From positions 434,001 to 498,000 of the forward strand of contig NC_082415.1 in the NCBI RefSeq assembly GCF_004011695.2: a stretch of DNA of 64,000 nucleotides, given 5' to 3'. The notes under the pieces are model-generated. The model was not told where the DNA came from and ran no database searches. It worked only from the letters and a program-made list of their open reading frames with translations. The translations under genes and the position numbers were made by a program. The stretch comes from Ascochyta rabiei. Its lineage: Eukaryota; Ascomycota; Dothideomycetes; Pleosporales; Didymellaceae. Shown here piece by piece: positions 52,151-64,000 of the stretch. Within the stretch, counting starts at the first letter, position 1. Every line of letters starts with the position of its first letter.

Positions 52151-52944
52151 CTATAGGGTTATTATAGGCATAGACTAATTAGATAGAAGTTATCTTAAGT
52201 AGATACTTACTTACAGTAATTGTTGTTATTACTATAGCTAGTAAAAGCTAAGTTAGTGTTATTAGATCTAGAGGAGTTAATGTTGTTTTTTAAGAAAGAA
52301 CTGCTAGAATATTACTGTAAATTATTTTCTAAGGCTTCTATATTGTTGTAGCTGTAGACAGAAAGATCTTTATTATTACTTAAGTCTCTATATTATTATT
52401 AGTATAGATTAAGAGAGTGTCTTTATAATCTACAGTATAGTTTTCTAGAAACTAAAATAACTTAAGTAGAGCGTAGTTACTTTTTAGGTTAGAAGCTGTT
52501 GTAGATACAGCGTCTAATTCGAAATTGTTTAGATATAAGTCTGTATCTAGAAAGTAGCATTATTATTATAGATAGTAAATTACTGTAGTCTAATTTTAAA
52601 AGAAGTGTGCTAGAGTTAGATTATAAGAAGAGCAAGCTTAAATTATATCTCTTTAAAGTAATTAGCATAGTGTAAACATAGGGAGTATAGACAGTTAGGT
52701 AAGCTCTTCTTTTTAGTAGGCTTCTAGATAATTAGCACACGTGTTCTGTAGTAATTTAGAGAGATCTAGGCACAAAATATAATATCTAATAGAAGTTTCT
52801 AGATTAGACTACTGCTAGAATGCTTAAAGTACAGTAAGTAGGTGTTCTAGAATTAAAAGAGCCTGGCGTAAGAGAGCTAACCGCGTAATATTGTTATTTA
52901 GTGCTGCCTAGGAGTTACTTATATTAAAGACTTAAGCGTAGCAG
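52151..52944. other. TA-rich unassigned sequence
   Basis: No open frames and no terminal-repeat or polymerase signal recognised. Composition and loss of CA/TG indicate RIP, so it is probably part of another repeat. Confidence 0.5.
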
Positions 52945-53330
<386 letters not shown>

Positions 53331-55139
53331 AACCTCCCCCTTCTAAGAGCTTAGCCCTATTAAGCGAATAAACTAAATTAAAACTAAAATCTAAACTACT
53401 TACTAACCTCCTTTATTACTCCGCTCGCTCTTTTCCCTTGCTACTTCCCTGTTTCTGCAATCTTACTAAAGCCCTAGTCTCCTAAGTAGATCGTCGACTA
53501 GAATCTCCTAATAGCTAAGGGGTAGGTAAGCCTAGTACTTGTCTTAATAATCCTTAAGCTAGGGCGCTGCCTAATTTGTATGTTATCTAGGTAGTAGCCT
53601 CTGTTACTTTAATAGTTAGACTATTAAATAACTTATCTAGAGTACCTACCTGCGTGTGCTGTCTATTCTATAACTCTTATCCTTTTATATACTCTAGCAC
53701 TACTCTACTATTAGTAAAGAAGGATTTAATAGGGATACCTAACTCTTTATTAGCCCTAAAGCAATACTTTGTAGACATTTTTACCTACTGCTAATACCTC
53801 TTTGTTATAGCAACATTATTATCTCTACTCTTATTAAAAAAACTTTACAAGCTCCTTGTTATTAAGACTAAAAATGTGGAGGATCTCTTACTAAACTAGG
53901 TAGGAGTTATACTAGGCCTAACAATAGATAGTTTTAGAAACCTAGAAGGAGAAAGTTAGTGCTATGTCTGCTAGAAATGTATAGAGAGCACTACTATATT
54001 TATGTAAATAACCTAACAGTAATAAAGGTCCTAGCGTAAGCATCTAATTAGAACTAGCAATGTCTTTATACAATTCTATCTCTAAGATCTCTATAATTTC
54101 TCTGTTATCTATAATTAGTATGTACTAAGGAAGTATAGTTAAGCGTTGTATTATAGATAGTCTAGTGGAACTACGTAGCAGTGCTAGGTAGAAGATCCTA
54201 ACATCCCTATACTTGCAAGGATACGTTTTCTACTTAGACCCTACTATATCTTATAGTAACTTAGGGTAGTTAACTGTATCTAAGTACACCGTAATATAAC
54301 TAAAGTATTACTTAATTCTATTATCTTTAACCTAAGCTAAATATTTTAGAATTAAATTGTAGAAGCCTTCTAGAGTAATAGTGTAGTTGTGATTATCCTT
54401 ATTGTTAAAGGATACTAAGCCTAATATTATGTCTATTCTTCTACTAAACTCTATAGCGTTATAGAGGTTACAATCTACATATTTAAAGAACGTCTAGTCC
54501 CTAGGCTTAGTGTAACTTAGTGTAGTATAGGTAGAAGATTAAGTTAGTTTGTTAATAGAGTACTGTATAGTAAAGCTAGTACTGTAGATTACCCCTTACT
54601 AGTTACTAGATAACAGAATAATACATAACTCTATACTACTCTAGGCTACTTTTACTATACTTTATTTAAGTATAATAGTTATATATATTAAAGTATTTAT
54701 CTACTATTTTCTAGAGTTCTAGGTTGTCTAAAAACATAGAGGCAAATACAGGGACAATAATAATGCCTTTCTAGTTTAGACTGTCTGCCTTAGCTTAAAA
54801 AGGTTAAGATAGATGCCTAGAGATAAAGTTGTCCTAGTTAAGGTTAGGTACTGTAGTGACTAGGCGGAATTAATACAACTGTAGGCTGTCTATTATTTTT
54901 AAAACACAGAGCTGCTCTTAGAACAGGATTCTAATCTTTAGGTTACTCCTCTACCTTCTCTAGCTAGTCTTATTCTTATACATTAACATAAGTATATTAG
55001 AGATTATAGCTGTATTAAGAGTATAGACTAGTAAGCTAAGTCTATCTACAGTATACTAGGAAAAGAGAAAGCAAACTTATAATAGGTCTACTTTGTAGTA
55101 GGTAATTATTCTTCTACTAGTACCCTTCTCCTTTTAAGT
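53331..55139 (-). mobile_element. Element B second copy, truncated by element C
   Basis: Closely parallels 39091 to about 40930, base by base with scattered transitions, starting aacctcccccttctaagagc. It includes the relic encoding KYCF-type and NKLFNSL-type segments on the minus strand. Similarity stops at cttttaagt (55139), where a new terminal repeat begins. The rest of the copy presumably lies beyond the window on the far side of element C. Confidence 0.82.
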
Positions 55140-55555
55140 GCTGTAACGACGCAGGATAATAGAAGTCTCTAATAGACTTAGGTATCTGCTACGAGGTGTA
55201 TAGGAGCACTAGGATAGTATATACAGAGAATTATTCTATTTCTATAGGTCTTATACGAAAGAATACTTAAAAACTAGCTATTTATACTTATTAACCTTAT
55301 GCCTTTTATACCTTATAAGTATGAGAAGGAATTAGCGTGCTAGTCTAGGTGTAGGGTAGACACAGATGTAACAGCACTAAGTTAGAGATAGGTTAGATAG
55401 AAATTAGAGAGGGAACTTTAGAAGGACTAGTATATTACACTACCCCCCTTCTATATAGGCAGACTGTTCTAGATACACATAAAGTAACTACATTAATATA
55501 TCTTAGTAGTATTATACCTACTTAGCGTTAATTTAAAATGTTACTAGTTTACTAC
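55140..55555. repeat. Putative terminal repeat of element C
   Basis: Sequence unique in the window starting TGCTGTAACGACGCAGG (or TGTAACG at 55142) at the exact breakpoint of the second B copy. An agtaactaca block near 55490 could be its CA end. A tatataag-free but C-rich accccccttctatatagg lies near 55453-55470. The right limit is uncertain because a DNA transposon follows at 55556. Confidence 0.5.
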
Positions 55556-57422
55556 TAACGTATTTAACAGGTGAGTCGGCTACACAGGCGAGTTGGCCAC
55601 TCTGCTAAGACCACACCAACATTCTACCCTATTATAGCTTATATTAGCCTATATTGGCATTGTTTATAGTAGTACAGTATATAATATTATTTAGTAATAC
55701 CTTCTTTAGGCTTTTTACACGTGCGCGAGTTATGCTCTATGTTGTAGCACTTTTTACAGCGTCTTTAGGTTGCCTTGCCTCCTTTAACACGTACTTGCTT
55801 CCTTACCTTCTTACTATTACTACACGCTCTAAACTTAGTTAGAGTAGTTAATTAAAGGCCTTTCTTAGCTGTTAGGACTTCCTCCTGCTATAACTGCTTT
55901 TTTTTATATAATTTATGTTGCGTAGCAGCCTTATTTACTGCTTAAAGCCTGGTAATCTCCCTTTAAGCTAACACTAGCTTGTGCGCTACTATAGCTGCGC
56001 CTTTAGCAAGCTTTTTAAAGGCCTTAACTATTAAAGTTGGTAAGCTGCTTGCATGCCTTTAAATCCTCTCTTAAACCAGCGTTAATTACGACTCTAATTG
56101 CAGGGTAGTGCTTGGGGTTTAGGACTGCTAGGGCTTATCTTCTACAGTAGGTAGCAGTAGGGTACGTAGGCAGACATTAAGACCTATTATAACCTGTTCT
56201 AGGTTAAAGGGGACTATTCTAGCGCCTTAGAAGCCTTCTTAGATATTGCTAGAAGTAAATGTCTCCTTATAGGCGTCTATAAAGTATAGTAGAAACTTAG
56301 TTTTAGTAATATAAGTAATGTAGTTGTGTATAAGATTCTTAGCTTAGCGCCTATATACCTTCTTTAGAGGGGCAAAACAACCTATATCTAGTGGTTATAA
56401 GAGGTGAGATAAGTGTAGAGGCATACACAGTGTAACAATCTTTACTTCCTTATAGTATTATTAGAAGTTAAGGGAGTTATAGCTCTTGTAGCTATTAATA
56501 AGGAGCAGCTAGTGCACTTCTTAGGTGCGCGTATTTATATAGGCATTAAAGTACTTTAACTAGTCTAGACTAAGCTTGTTAGTAGTCTATCCGTTCTTAG
56601 AGACTCTAATAACCTAGTTGTGGGGCAGGTTGTCCTCTTTGTACTAGGCAGAGAGGTAGTTACAGCCTTTAAAGATAATAAAGGGTAGAATAGCCTACCC
56701 TGTGCCATTAATGCCCTGTATAACCGTTGTCTACTCTTAATTGCCCTACTACACTGCCTTTAGCCGTCCTTAACGTTCTAAGCCTGTAACAACTACTCCT
56801 GTTAATATCTAGCCTATTATAAAGCCTGTCTTATTAAAGTTATACATGTTATTATTCTAGATACTATACTTAGCTTTAACATTTGCTATAAGCCTAAACT
56901 AGCCTTATATAATCTCTAGATCCTTATAGAGGGCTCTCTTATAGTTATACTTATAATTAAACTTTACTTTAAGGTTAGGGCAGCGCTTAACAAATATATT
57001 AGGCTAGTTTATGCTAACATAGCCTATATTGTGCTTAGCACGCAAAGAATTAGCTATATTAGCTTTAGTAGCTAGCTAAGAAGTAAATCCTTATACATTT
57101 AGCTTAAGAATATACTTAGTAATTATATCCTCCTTAGTCTAATTTATATTCTGTTAACTTAGCGTATAATTAGCTTATATAGGTTGTTCTATATATTAAT
57201 TATATAGTATACTGTAAGGCGCGTTGTATATAGCTACAGCGCGTTATATAGTAAGGTTTGCGTCTTATTTAAGTGCCTAGAGCGCAAGCTATATTGCAGC
57301 CTCTTTTAAGGGCGTAGGTTTATGTTGTTATTAAGTCATCGCGTTATAAGGTAGAATGTTAGTGTAGTCTTAGTAGAGTAGCCGACTTGCCTGTGTAGCC
57401 GACTTACCTATTAAATACGTTA
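55556..57422 (-). mobile_element. Fot1/pogo-type DNA transposon, copy 2 (about 1.87 kb, inverted)
   Basis: Terminal inverted repeats of about 65 bp: the left end taacgtatttaacaggtgag and the right end (complement) taacgtatttaataggtaag, with a twice-repeated ggtgagtcggctacac-type motif, then actctgctaagaccacac. TA borders. The transposase relic runs on the minus strand and parallels copy 1 segment by segment (LLINSYKSYNSLNF; SAWY- and WTTN-type blocks; C-terminal basic region). Its body matches copy 1 closely, yet the inner TIR motif differs. Stops are frequent; not active. Confidence 0.86.
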
Positions 57423-60260
57423 TGTTATTTTAATTTTAGGTTTTTATTTGTATCTAAGGTAAAGACAACTGTTTCTTACTTATAAAATTATTGCCTAACT
57501 TTAAGGTAATAATAAGCTGTTTCGTTTGTTATTTAGTACACTTTTTATTTTTTATTGTTATTTATGTCTAGGCGCGTTATGTGTGTATATAATCAGACAA
57601 TTACTATACCTTTCCTTACTCTAATAGACACTATTTCTTACTATAAGCATACCTACTATACTACCTTATATTCTTACTAATAATTATAGGTTTGTTACTT
57701 AGTTACTATGCTAATAGCCTAATACTATTTCTGCCTAGAGCTCTTACAGAGGCCTATAGGGTTATCTATATTTATTTAGTTTACACCTCTATAAGGAGAA
57801 GAGAGGTTAATTACAGCTTTCTTAAGGCGTTGTTATCTAAGTAAGCTTATTGCACACTTAGAAATAAGAAGTGTTACCTAGTAACTATAATCTTTCTCTG
57901 CTCTTACCCTTACCTAACACTAATAGTTTCTAGGTTCTAGTTTAGGCTAGTCTAGAATATACAGCCTTTTTAGGCAACCTTACTAAATAGAAGTAAGAGG
58001 TAAGAGAAGAGGAGGAGAATACAGAGTTAGCAGAGAAGGTAGCAGAGTTAAGGTAGAATGCCTAGCGTGTTATTATAGAGTTAGTAAAGGTTTTAGTAAG
58101 TATAGTATAGGTAGTAACTACCTAGCTTAAAGAGATTACTACTACTAATATAATGCTACACTATTACTATATTAGCCTAACTAAGGAAGGGGTGTTAGAG
58201 AGGAGGAGGATAGCGGAATTAGTAGAGAACGTAGGAGTGTTAACTAGGGAAGTAGTTAAACTGTGTTATAGACTGGCCTTAGGGTAGGATGTAATAAGGG
58301 TTAATATGGTATTATATCTCTTAAGGAGGTAACACGTTGTGTGTCCTTCTAATATATCTGTAGGGCACGTAACCACCCTATCTTACTTAAGGCTTAGACA
58401 AGGTCTAAGCCTATAACATACCTTCTTTCCCTATCTCTCCCTAGCTAAATGTATTTTATAGGGTCCTTTCTGCGTTTTTTATAGATTAGAGGGACGCTAG
58501 TAGTAGGTGAACCCTAGAGCTAGTTTTAGTTGCGTAAGGGCCTACCTCTTAGTAAGTTAGCTACTAGTCTAGCCTGTAGTTTACCTAGGGTAGTTTCTGC
58601 GCATACCTAGGTTGTTTTTGTTTTATCTAGTGTACCTGCCTAAATTAGCTACTATACTACTCTACACTCTTACCTAACTTACCTATCTTACGCCTACTCT
58701 ATTTTTTTGTATTACACCTATATTTAACCTACTATATCTATTATTACTTCTAGTTATAGCTACTAGGCTACTAGATAAGAAGCTAGTAGTTCCTCTAGAG
58801 GGGGCGGTTGTAGTTTGCTACAGTCCCTCTCCTCTACCTATAACGTTCCTCTAGTTTTTTTTTTCTATAGTGTCTAATTTAGTTATAGGGCCTAATAGTA
58901 TATATAGAAAGCTTACTGCTATTATATAGGTAACTATAAGGTTAAGGGTAATTTTAACAATAAGAACCTAGTCCCTATCTCTGCTAGCGCTGTTCTATAC
59001 CGCCTATACTACCTTCTTACTATTCTTACTAGTTAGCCTTATATATGTCCTACTTCTGTTATAGGCCTACCTACCTACTAACCTTCTATAGCTAACTATG
59101 TTCTAGATGCTAGTAAGACGTGCTGTACCTATGCTAAGCGTAAGCACACTTACGTATATAATAACAACCTCTTTACTGTAAACACTAAGCTCTACTACGC
59201 CTAGCGTAACTTTAAGCAGTACATCTAAGTATATGTCTCTGTCCTAGCCTTATATTCCTAACTAACAGCAGTTAAGGTATTAGTAAGCGCTAGTAACGCC
59301 TATGTTAAGACGCCTAGCACCTAGAGTGTAGGCGCTAATAAGGCTAACTAAGGGTGTTGGCCCGTCTTCTACTATAAGTTACCCCCTTAGCGCCTCTATA
59401 GGTCTTCCTCTCTAACGTAACAGTCTTATTAGGCACCTACTATAAGTATAGGCAGGTGTATAAGGCTACCCTTAACTTAGCCCTAGCTAACCCTACACTA
59501 GTAAAGTAGCTAACTACCTCTTACGCTGCCTATACCCCTACTAAGCCTAGTACCTAGGTTGCCCTACCTACTACACTGTTGTCTAGGCGTTATAGTAGTA
59601 ACTAGCTTAATACGTACCCCTAATAGTTTATAGCTACTATAGGGTTAGCCTTCTAGTCCTAGACTAAGCGCATAAACTAGATAGAGGTGGTCTAGGCCTA
59701 TACTACTATAAGTTTTTCTACCTATATTAGGTGCGTAGCTAACTTAATCTAAAGGATGCTATTAACTAAGTTAAGCGCCTACTTACTATGCCCTGCTGCT
59801 GCCTAGAGTACGCTCTGCTATCCTGCTTATCCTACTACTGCTACTCTAATTCCTCTAATAAGCGCTGCTTGTCTGTCTGTTAGCTCTGCTTACCTCTCTA
59901 CTATTACTACTCTTCTTTCTCTATAGAGTTGCCTATACCCCTACGCTGTTACTATACTCCCTTCTTTATAGAGTTACCTATGCCCCTATACTATTACTAC
60001 TTTCCCTCCCCTATAGAGCTGCGCTTATTAACCTACTATTACTACTTACTGTCTATTATAGAGCTACACACGCTCTACTACAACTTTAAGGAGTTATTAC
60101 AGCTAACACGTAGTAGCACTATTAAGGTAGATAAGGTAGATAACAACAACTACTATAAGGTTAACTGCTGCTGCTATATTGCGCAGAACTTGGCCTAGAA
60201 CGTAGCTACTGCTGCCTATCGCTCCCTGTCTGTTAATAACTCTATCTTTTTTAAGCATTA
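57423..60260 (+). pseudogene. Coding relic on the plus strand, antisense to element C polymerase
   Basis: The plus strand reads as protein between stops. About 57960-58310 resembles a coiled coil (RVIIELVKVLVS, LHYYYISLTKEGVLERRR, IAELVENVGVLTREVVKL). About 59040-59230 has ASKTCCTYAKRKHTYVYNN and LFTVNTKLYYA, with possible Cys/His clusters. About 59905-60110 is a diverged 60-bp tandem repeat encoding IELP/Y-rich units, giving an 89-codon open frame (59929-60198). The minus strand here gives no gypsy domain. It may be a captured gene, an extra ORF of element C, or another repeat. No family recognised. Confidence 0.4.
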
Positions 60261-60299
60261 AGGCTTACTACTGTTTGTCTAGTGGCATAGAGTATAAGG

Positions 60300-63200
60300 T
60301 AGCGTCGTGCCAACGCTATAAGGTCCCTAAGCTCTCCTACGCTAGGCCTTATACCCTACGTAGCAACTCCTAATAGGACCCTATAAGGGTAATTATAAAT
60401 AATAAAAGTTTCTTCTTTCTTATATCTACTACTTAGGTGTTGTATATATTACTGCAAAGGCCTTCTATGCCTTTATATCTTATAACGCTTCTAGTAGTTT
60501 CTACGTTAGCTTTATATATCCCTTCTATTTAACTAGAACCTATAACTTATTCTGCCTATAAGCCCTTTTTTCTTTTAGGATAGACTCTACCTCCTATTTA
60601 GCTAGGGTTAAGTTGTCCTCCTCTAGGACAACTAGCAGGCCTAGTCTACTTTCCTATAGGCGCTGTGTTAGTAATAGGTTAGAAGCTATACGTTCTAGTA
60701 GGTCTATATACACTATCTTATAGAGGTTACCTAGTAAATCTAGGGTAACTATTAGAGGGGTAGAAACTGTAACTACTGTGTACTAGGCTTATAACTAGTT
60801 AAGCTTCTAGCTTAGCCTATTAGTTTTTATATTGCAGAGAGAAAACTACACTCTATCTTCTATATAGTACTGCTCTGCAGGCCTACAGCTGCAGTCTATT
60901 ACGTCCTAGGTGCGTTATTACACCTATACTATAGCTGCCTAAGTAAGCTCTATACCTTACTAGAGGTAGTTTAGGAAATAGACCGCCTGTCCCTATAGCG
61001 TGTTCTAGCTAGTAGTTAGTAGTACTGTTGTCTATAGGAGGTCTACATTATACCTATAGAGAAGTAGGTTAGAACTAACCCTAGTAACTAAAGAGTTGCG
61101 ATTGTTAAGTGCTAGTTAGGAGGCTAGAAGACAGTTAGGCTAGTTATCCTATTTAAAGTTAACTATAACCTGTAGGACTACCTATACCTCTTAGTTAGCA
61201 TACTCTATCTCTCTATCTGTCTAGAGGTAGTAGGCTGTAGAGAGTAGCTAGTCTACCCCTATAAGGCTACACAGCGTTGTCTAAAAATATCCTAGCTAGT
61301 CTAAGCTGCAGTCTAAGATTATAGAGCTAGAAAAGCCTTAGAACTACTACTACGTGTTGCAGAAGACCTTAGCGTAATATTCTGTAGTTATAGAAGTTAT
61401 TGCCTTAAGCTGCATATACTTAGAGAGGTAATCTATAATAACTAAGAGATAGAGTAGTACGTTCTTATTAGCCTAAGAGAGGTTAACTATAAAGTCTATT
61501 AAAATCTAGGACTAAAAACAGTTAGTAATAGGTAATAGCTAGAGTAAGCCCTGCTGTTAGCACTGTAACACGTACGTGCTGTAATAGTAGTAGTTACAGA
61601 TATAATACTAAACGTCCTATAACATCCCCTCCTAGTAGAAGTTACGTTAAACAATGTAGAACGTGGTGTTAGCACCTAGATAGCCTGTTAGGTTAGATTT
61701 ATGTGCCCTTTAGATTATTATAGTTATAAGTAGCTTCTAACGTAGAACCTACGTAACCCTGCGCTATAGCAGTGTGCTATAAGCACTAAGCGCGTAATCT
61801 GTAATTTACTAAGTTATCTTAGCCTTAAAAGAGAACTAGTAGGCTCTATTATAGATAGTAGACAGGCGCACTATATACCCTGCGTTCTACTAAACGCCTT
61901 TGTCTAATAGTAATTGTATATGCGTATTAATAAAAAGTAGGAGCGTACTAGGGCCTAGTATACTAATTACTAATACTAAAACTAGGGTTATTATCTAATA
62001 GACCCCCCCTAACCTCCTATTATAGTTCTGTTCCTAACAGCTTAGCATATATAGTTAGGCTACTAGGCGTTCTAGGTAGAAGTAAAGGTAGAAATAGAAC
62101 TTTAATAGCTCCTCTGCCTATTAGTGCTGCCTCTTGCTTAGCCTGCACGCTGTAGTAAAGTACTAGAGGTTCCTATAGTTAGTTAGAATAGTAAACAGCC
62201 TAGTAACAGACCCTAATTTAGCTGCCTAGACCCCTAGGCACTTTATAATAGTAGTTAACTCCTTATTATAGATAGTATAGTTCTATTATTCTATTATAAG
62301 TATAGTAGAGTAATACGCTACTAGGTAAAGTACCTTCCTATGCTATTAAGAAAGGCAGCTGCCTAGCGCCTTACTAGAGTAGTCTACCTCTAATAGTGTT
62401 TTACGCTTAGAGTTCTACTAGGCTAGGACTAGTTCTATTATAAATACGTTCTTTAGCTAGTAGAACACAGCGTCCTCCTCCTGCCCCTACCTAAACAGGA
62501 TATCCTTCCCTATAAGTTAATTAAGTAGGGCAGTAATATTAGAGAAGGCTAGGATAAAGTCCTAGTAGAAGTTTACAAACCCTAGGAAACTGCAGAACCT
62601 GCGTAAGGACTGTAGAGCTTCCTAATTACAGATAGCTTTAACCTTCTTAGGATTAGAATAAATATCCTTTCTAGGTTCTATAATATATCCTAGGTAGTGT
62701 ACTTCCTTTATTATAAATACGTACTTCTTAGGATCTAAATGTAGTTCTGCATCGCGTAGGAGCGTAAGAACTCTGCTAACCTTCCCTAAGTAGTCTGTCC
62801 TAGACCTGCTACTATAAACTAGAATATTATCTAGGTACGCAGTAGTATAGTTGCCTAATGTCTCTTAAAGTGCGCTGTTAATTAAACGCTAGAAGGACGC
62901 TAGTGCTCTAGCCAGGCTAAACAGGTAGACTAGCTACTTAAAGAGCCTAAAACAGGTATAGAACATAGTAAGGTGCTTATCTCCCTCTGCAACATAAATC
63001 TAGTAAAATACTAAATAGATATTAACCTTAGAGAACTAGTAGGCACCCCCTAGTGTACGCAAGGTCTCCTTAATAAGAGGAAGCAGGTACTAGTTAGTAA
63101 TTATAATGCTATTAAGTGTATAATAGTCTACGTACATACACTACCTGCTAGAGGACTTTTTAACTAGTAGGACTAGAGCCCCTACTAGGGAAGAGGAGGC

Positions 63201-64000
63201 GCAGATCTACCCCTTATCTATTAGTGCTAACACCTGTTTCTATAGCTTAAGTAGCTAATCCCTTAGCATGTTGTATAGAGGGCCCTAGAGTAGAGGCTTC
63301 TCCTTTCTAGACTAGTTGCGTTGTAACTATATGTAGTAATCTATCCAGCTTCTATATAGAGAAAGGCTAGAGGCCTTACTCTTATTAAATAGGTCCTAAA
63401 ACTAGACTAACTTAGGGGGAAGAGGGTCTACCTTCTCTGCTGTCTCTTGCGCTCCTAGGGATTAAACTAAGAGGATCTTAGTAATGTTGTAGAGGCTTAT
63501 AGAGATAAACTAGTGCCTAGGTAGGCGCTTCTAGAGCCTATTAGCAAGGGTCTTATTAAACTTAGTTACTAACAGGAGAGCTACGTAAACGTTTAATGTA
63601 CGCTGTAAGGATTTATAGATAATAAGGTTCTCTACCTGTTGTATCCTTAGTATGCCCTTTTCTGCGTCTAACACTACACCCTCTTATTAGAGCTAGGGCT
63701 TCCCTAAAATAACATCCTAGCTTAGACCTAGCACTACGTAGGCTACAGCCTATAAGCACTACCTGTCTAAGTTATACCTAAACAGGACTAAACAGAAGAT
63801 TACAGACTTCCTACTAGTGCCTACTGCTTATACTAAGCGTTGTAGCAGCACCTTAATAAAGTCTCCTCCTAAGCGCGCAGTAAAGTTATTGCTTACTACG
63901 CTAAAGTATTTACACCCTAAGTCTACTAGCGTATTAGCCTAAATTGCCCTATTAATAAATAATAGAATGTAGAATAGGAGCTTGTCTATAGAGTCTGTAA
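60300..64000 (-). mobile_element. Element C: RIP-degraded Ty3/gypsy polymerase region, continues past the window
   Basis: The minus-strand reading shows reverse transcriptase at about 62620-63200 (YLDNILVYS at 62811-62837, DAELHLDPKKYVFI, VHYLGYIIEPRKD, SNPKKVKA). Integrase lies at about 61250-61720 (HKSNLTGYLGANTTFYIV, zinc-finger remnants, LIDFIVNLS, NVLLYLLVIIDYLSKYMQLKAITSI). RNase H would lie at 61.8-62.5 kb. The RT active site is again YLDN. The gag side is outside the window. The order places the 3' terminal repeat to the left, consistent with 55140-55555. Confidence 0.83.

Noticed and set aside
55654..55842. 62-codon plus-strand frame
   Set aside because: Lies inside Fot1 copy 2 antisense to its transposase relic; no domain.

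Overview
The window looks like nuclear DNA of a filamentous ascomycete, most likely a Dothideomycete (Pleosporales-type). The reasons are short 48-79 nt introns with GTRNGT donors and CTAAC/CTAAT branch sites, typical fungal secreted enzymes (G1 glutamic peptidase, GH27 alpha-galactosidase, alpha-carbonic anhydrase), fungus-restricted families, and a sharp division into a GC-balanced gene-bearing half and a TA-rich half ruined by RIP-like C-to-T mutation. Species assignment is inference.

Positions 1-3099: no gene I can support. It holds GC-rich minisatellites and a pyrimidine-rich leader in front of the first gene.

Positions 3100-32395, gene half. In order: a FYVE zinc-finger protein (+), a Dus1-type tRNA-dihydrouridine synthase (+), a stand-alone RNase H-fold protein (+), an unrecognised conserved protein with a frameshift (+), an F-box protein (+), a GH27 alpha-galactosidase with one in-frame stop (+), a secreted G1 glutamic peptidase (+), a class II aldolase/adducin protein (+), a secreted alpha-carbonic anhydrase (+), a decayed short-chain dehydrogenase (+), a second short-chain dehydrogenase with one in-frame stop (-), an OTT_1508-like deaminase-fold protein (-), and a long-form tRNase Z (+). 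There is no operon logic. Two tRNA-processing genes (DUS1 and TRZ1) and several secreted hydrolases share the segment. The middle part (9.7-25.6 kb) is unusually rich in lightly damaged genes: two single nonsense codons of the RIP type (TGG to TAG, CAA to TAA) and two frameshifted genes.

Positions 32396-64000: a gene-free, TA-rich block of nested transposable elements with stops in every frame. Enough protein signal survives to identify Ty3/gypsy (chromovirus-type) elements on the minus strand: element A (33.65-38.6 kb: gag knuckle, RT, chromodomain), element B (38836-52096: gag, RT, RNase H, integrase, plus an unidentified long ORF relic), a partial second copy of B (53075-55139), and element C (from about 55.14 kb past the window end; integrase and RT visible). 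Two Fot1/pogo-type DNA transposons of about 1.87 kb (50087-51953 and 55556-57422) sit in TA targets in the B terminal repeat and in element C. The order can be read from flanks: B is inside a terminal repeat related to element A with a 4-bp target duplication, Fot1 copy 1 is inside the right B terminal repeat, C is inside the second B copy, and Fot1 copy 2 is inside C. Long simple and tandem repeats, including about 43 TAG units abutting a terminal repeat, complete the block.

I see no defence island or obvious new gene system. The most interesting signals are the mosaic terminal repeats and nesting history, the duplicated subterminal TIR motif of the Fot1 elements, an unidentified ORF carried in both B copies, a coding relic antisense to element C, and the RIP-type nonsense codons in otherwise intact genes outside the repeats.
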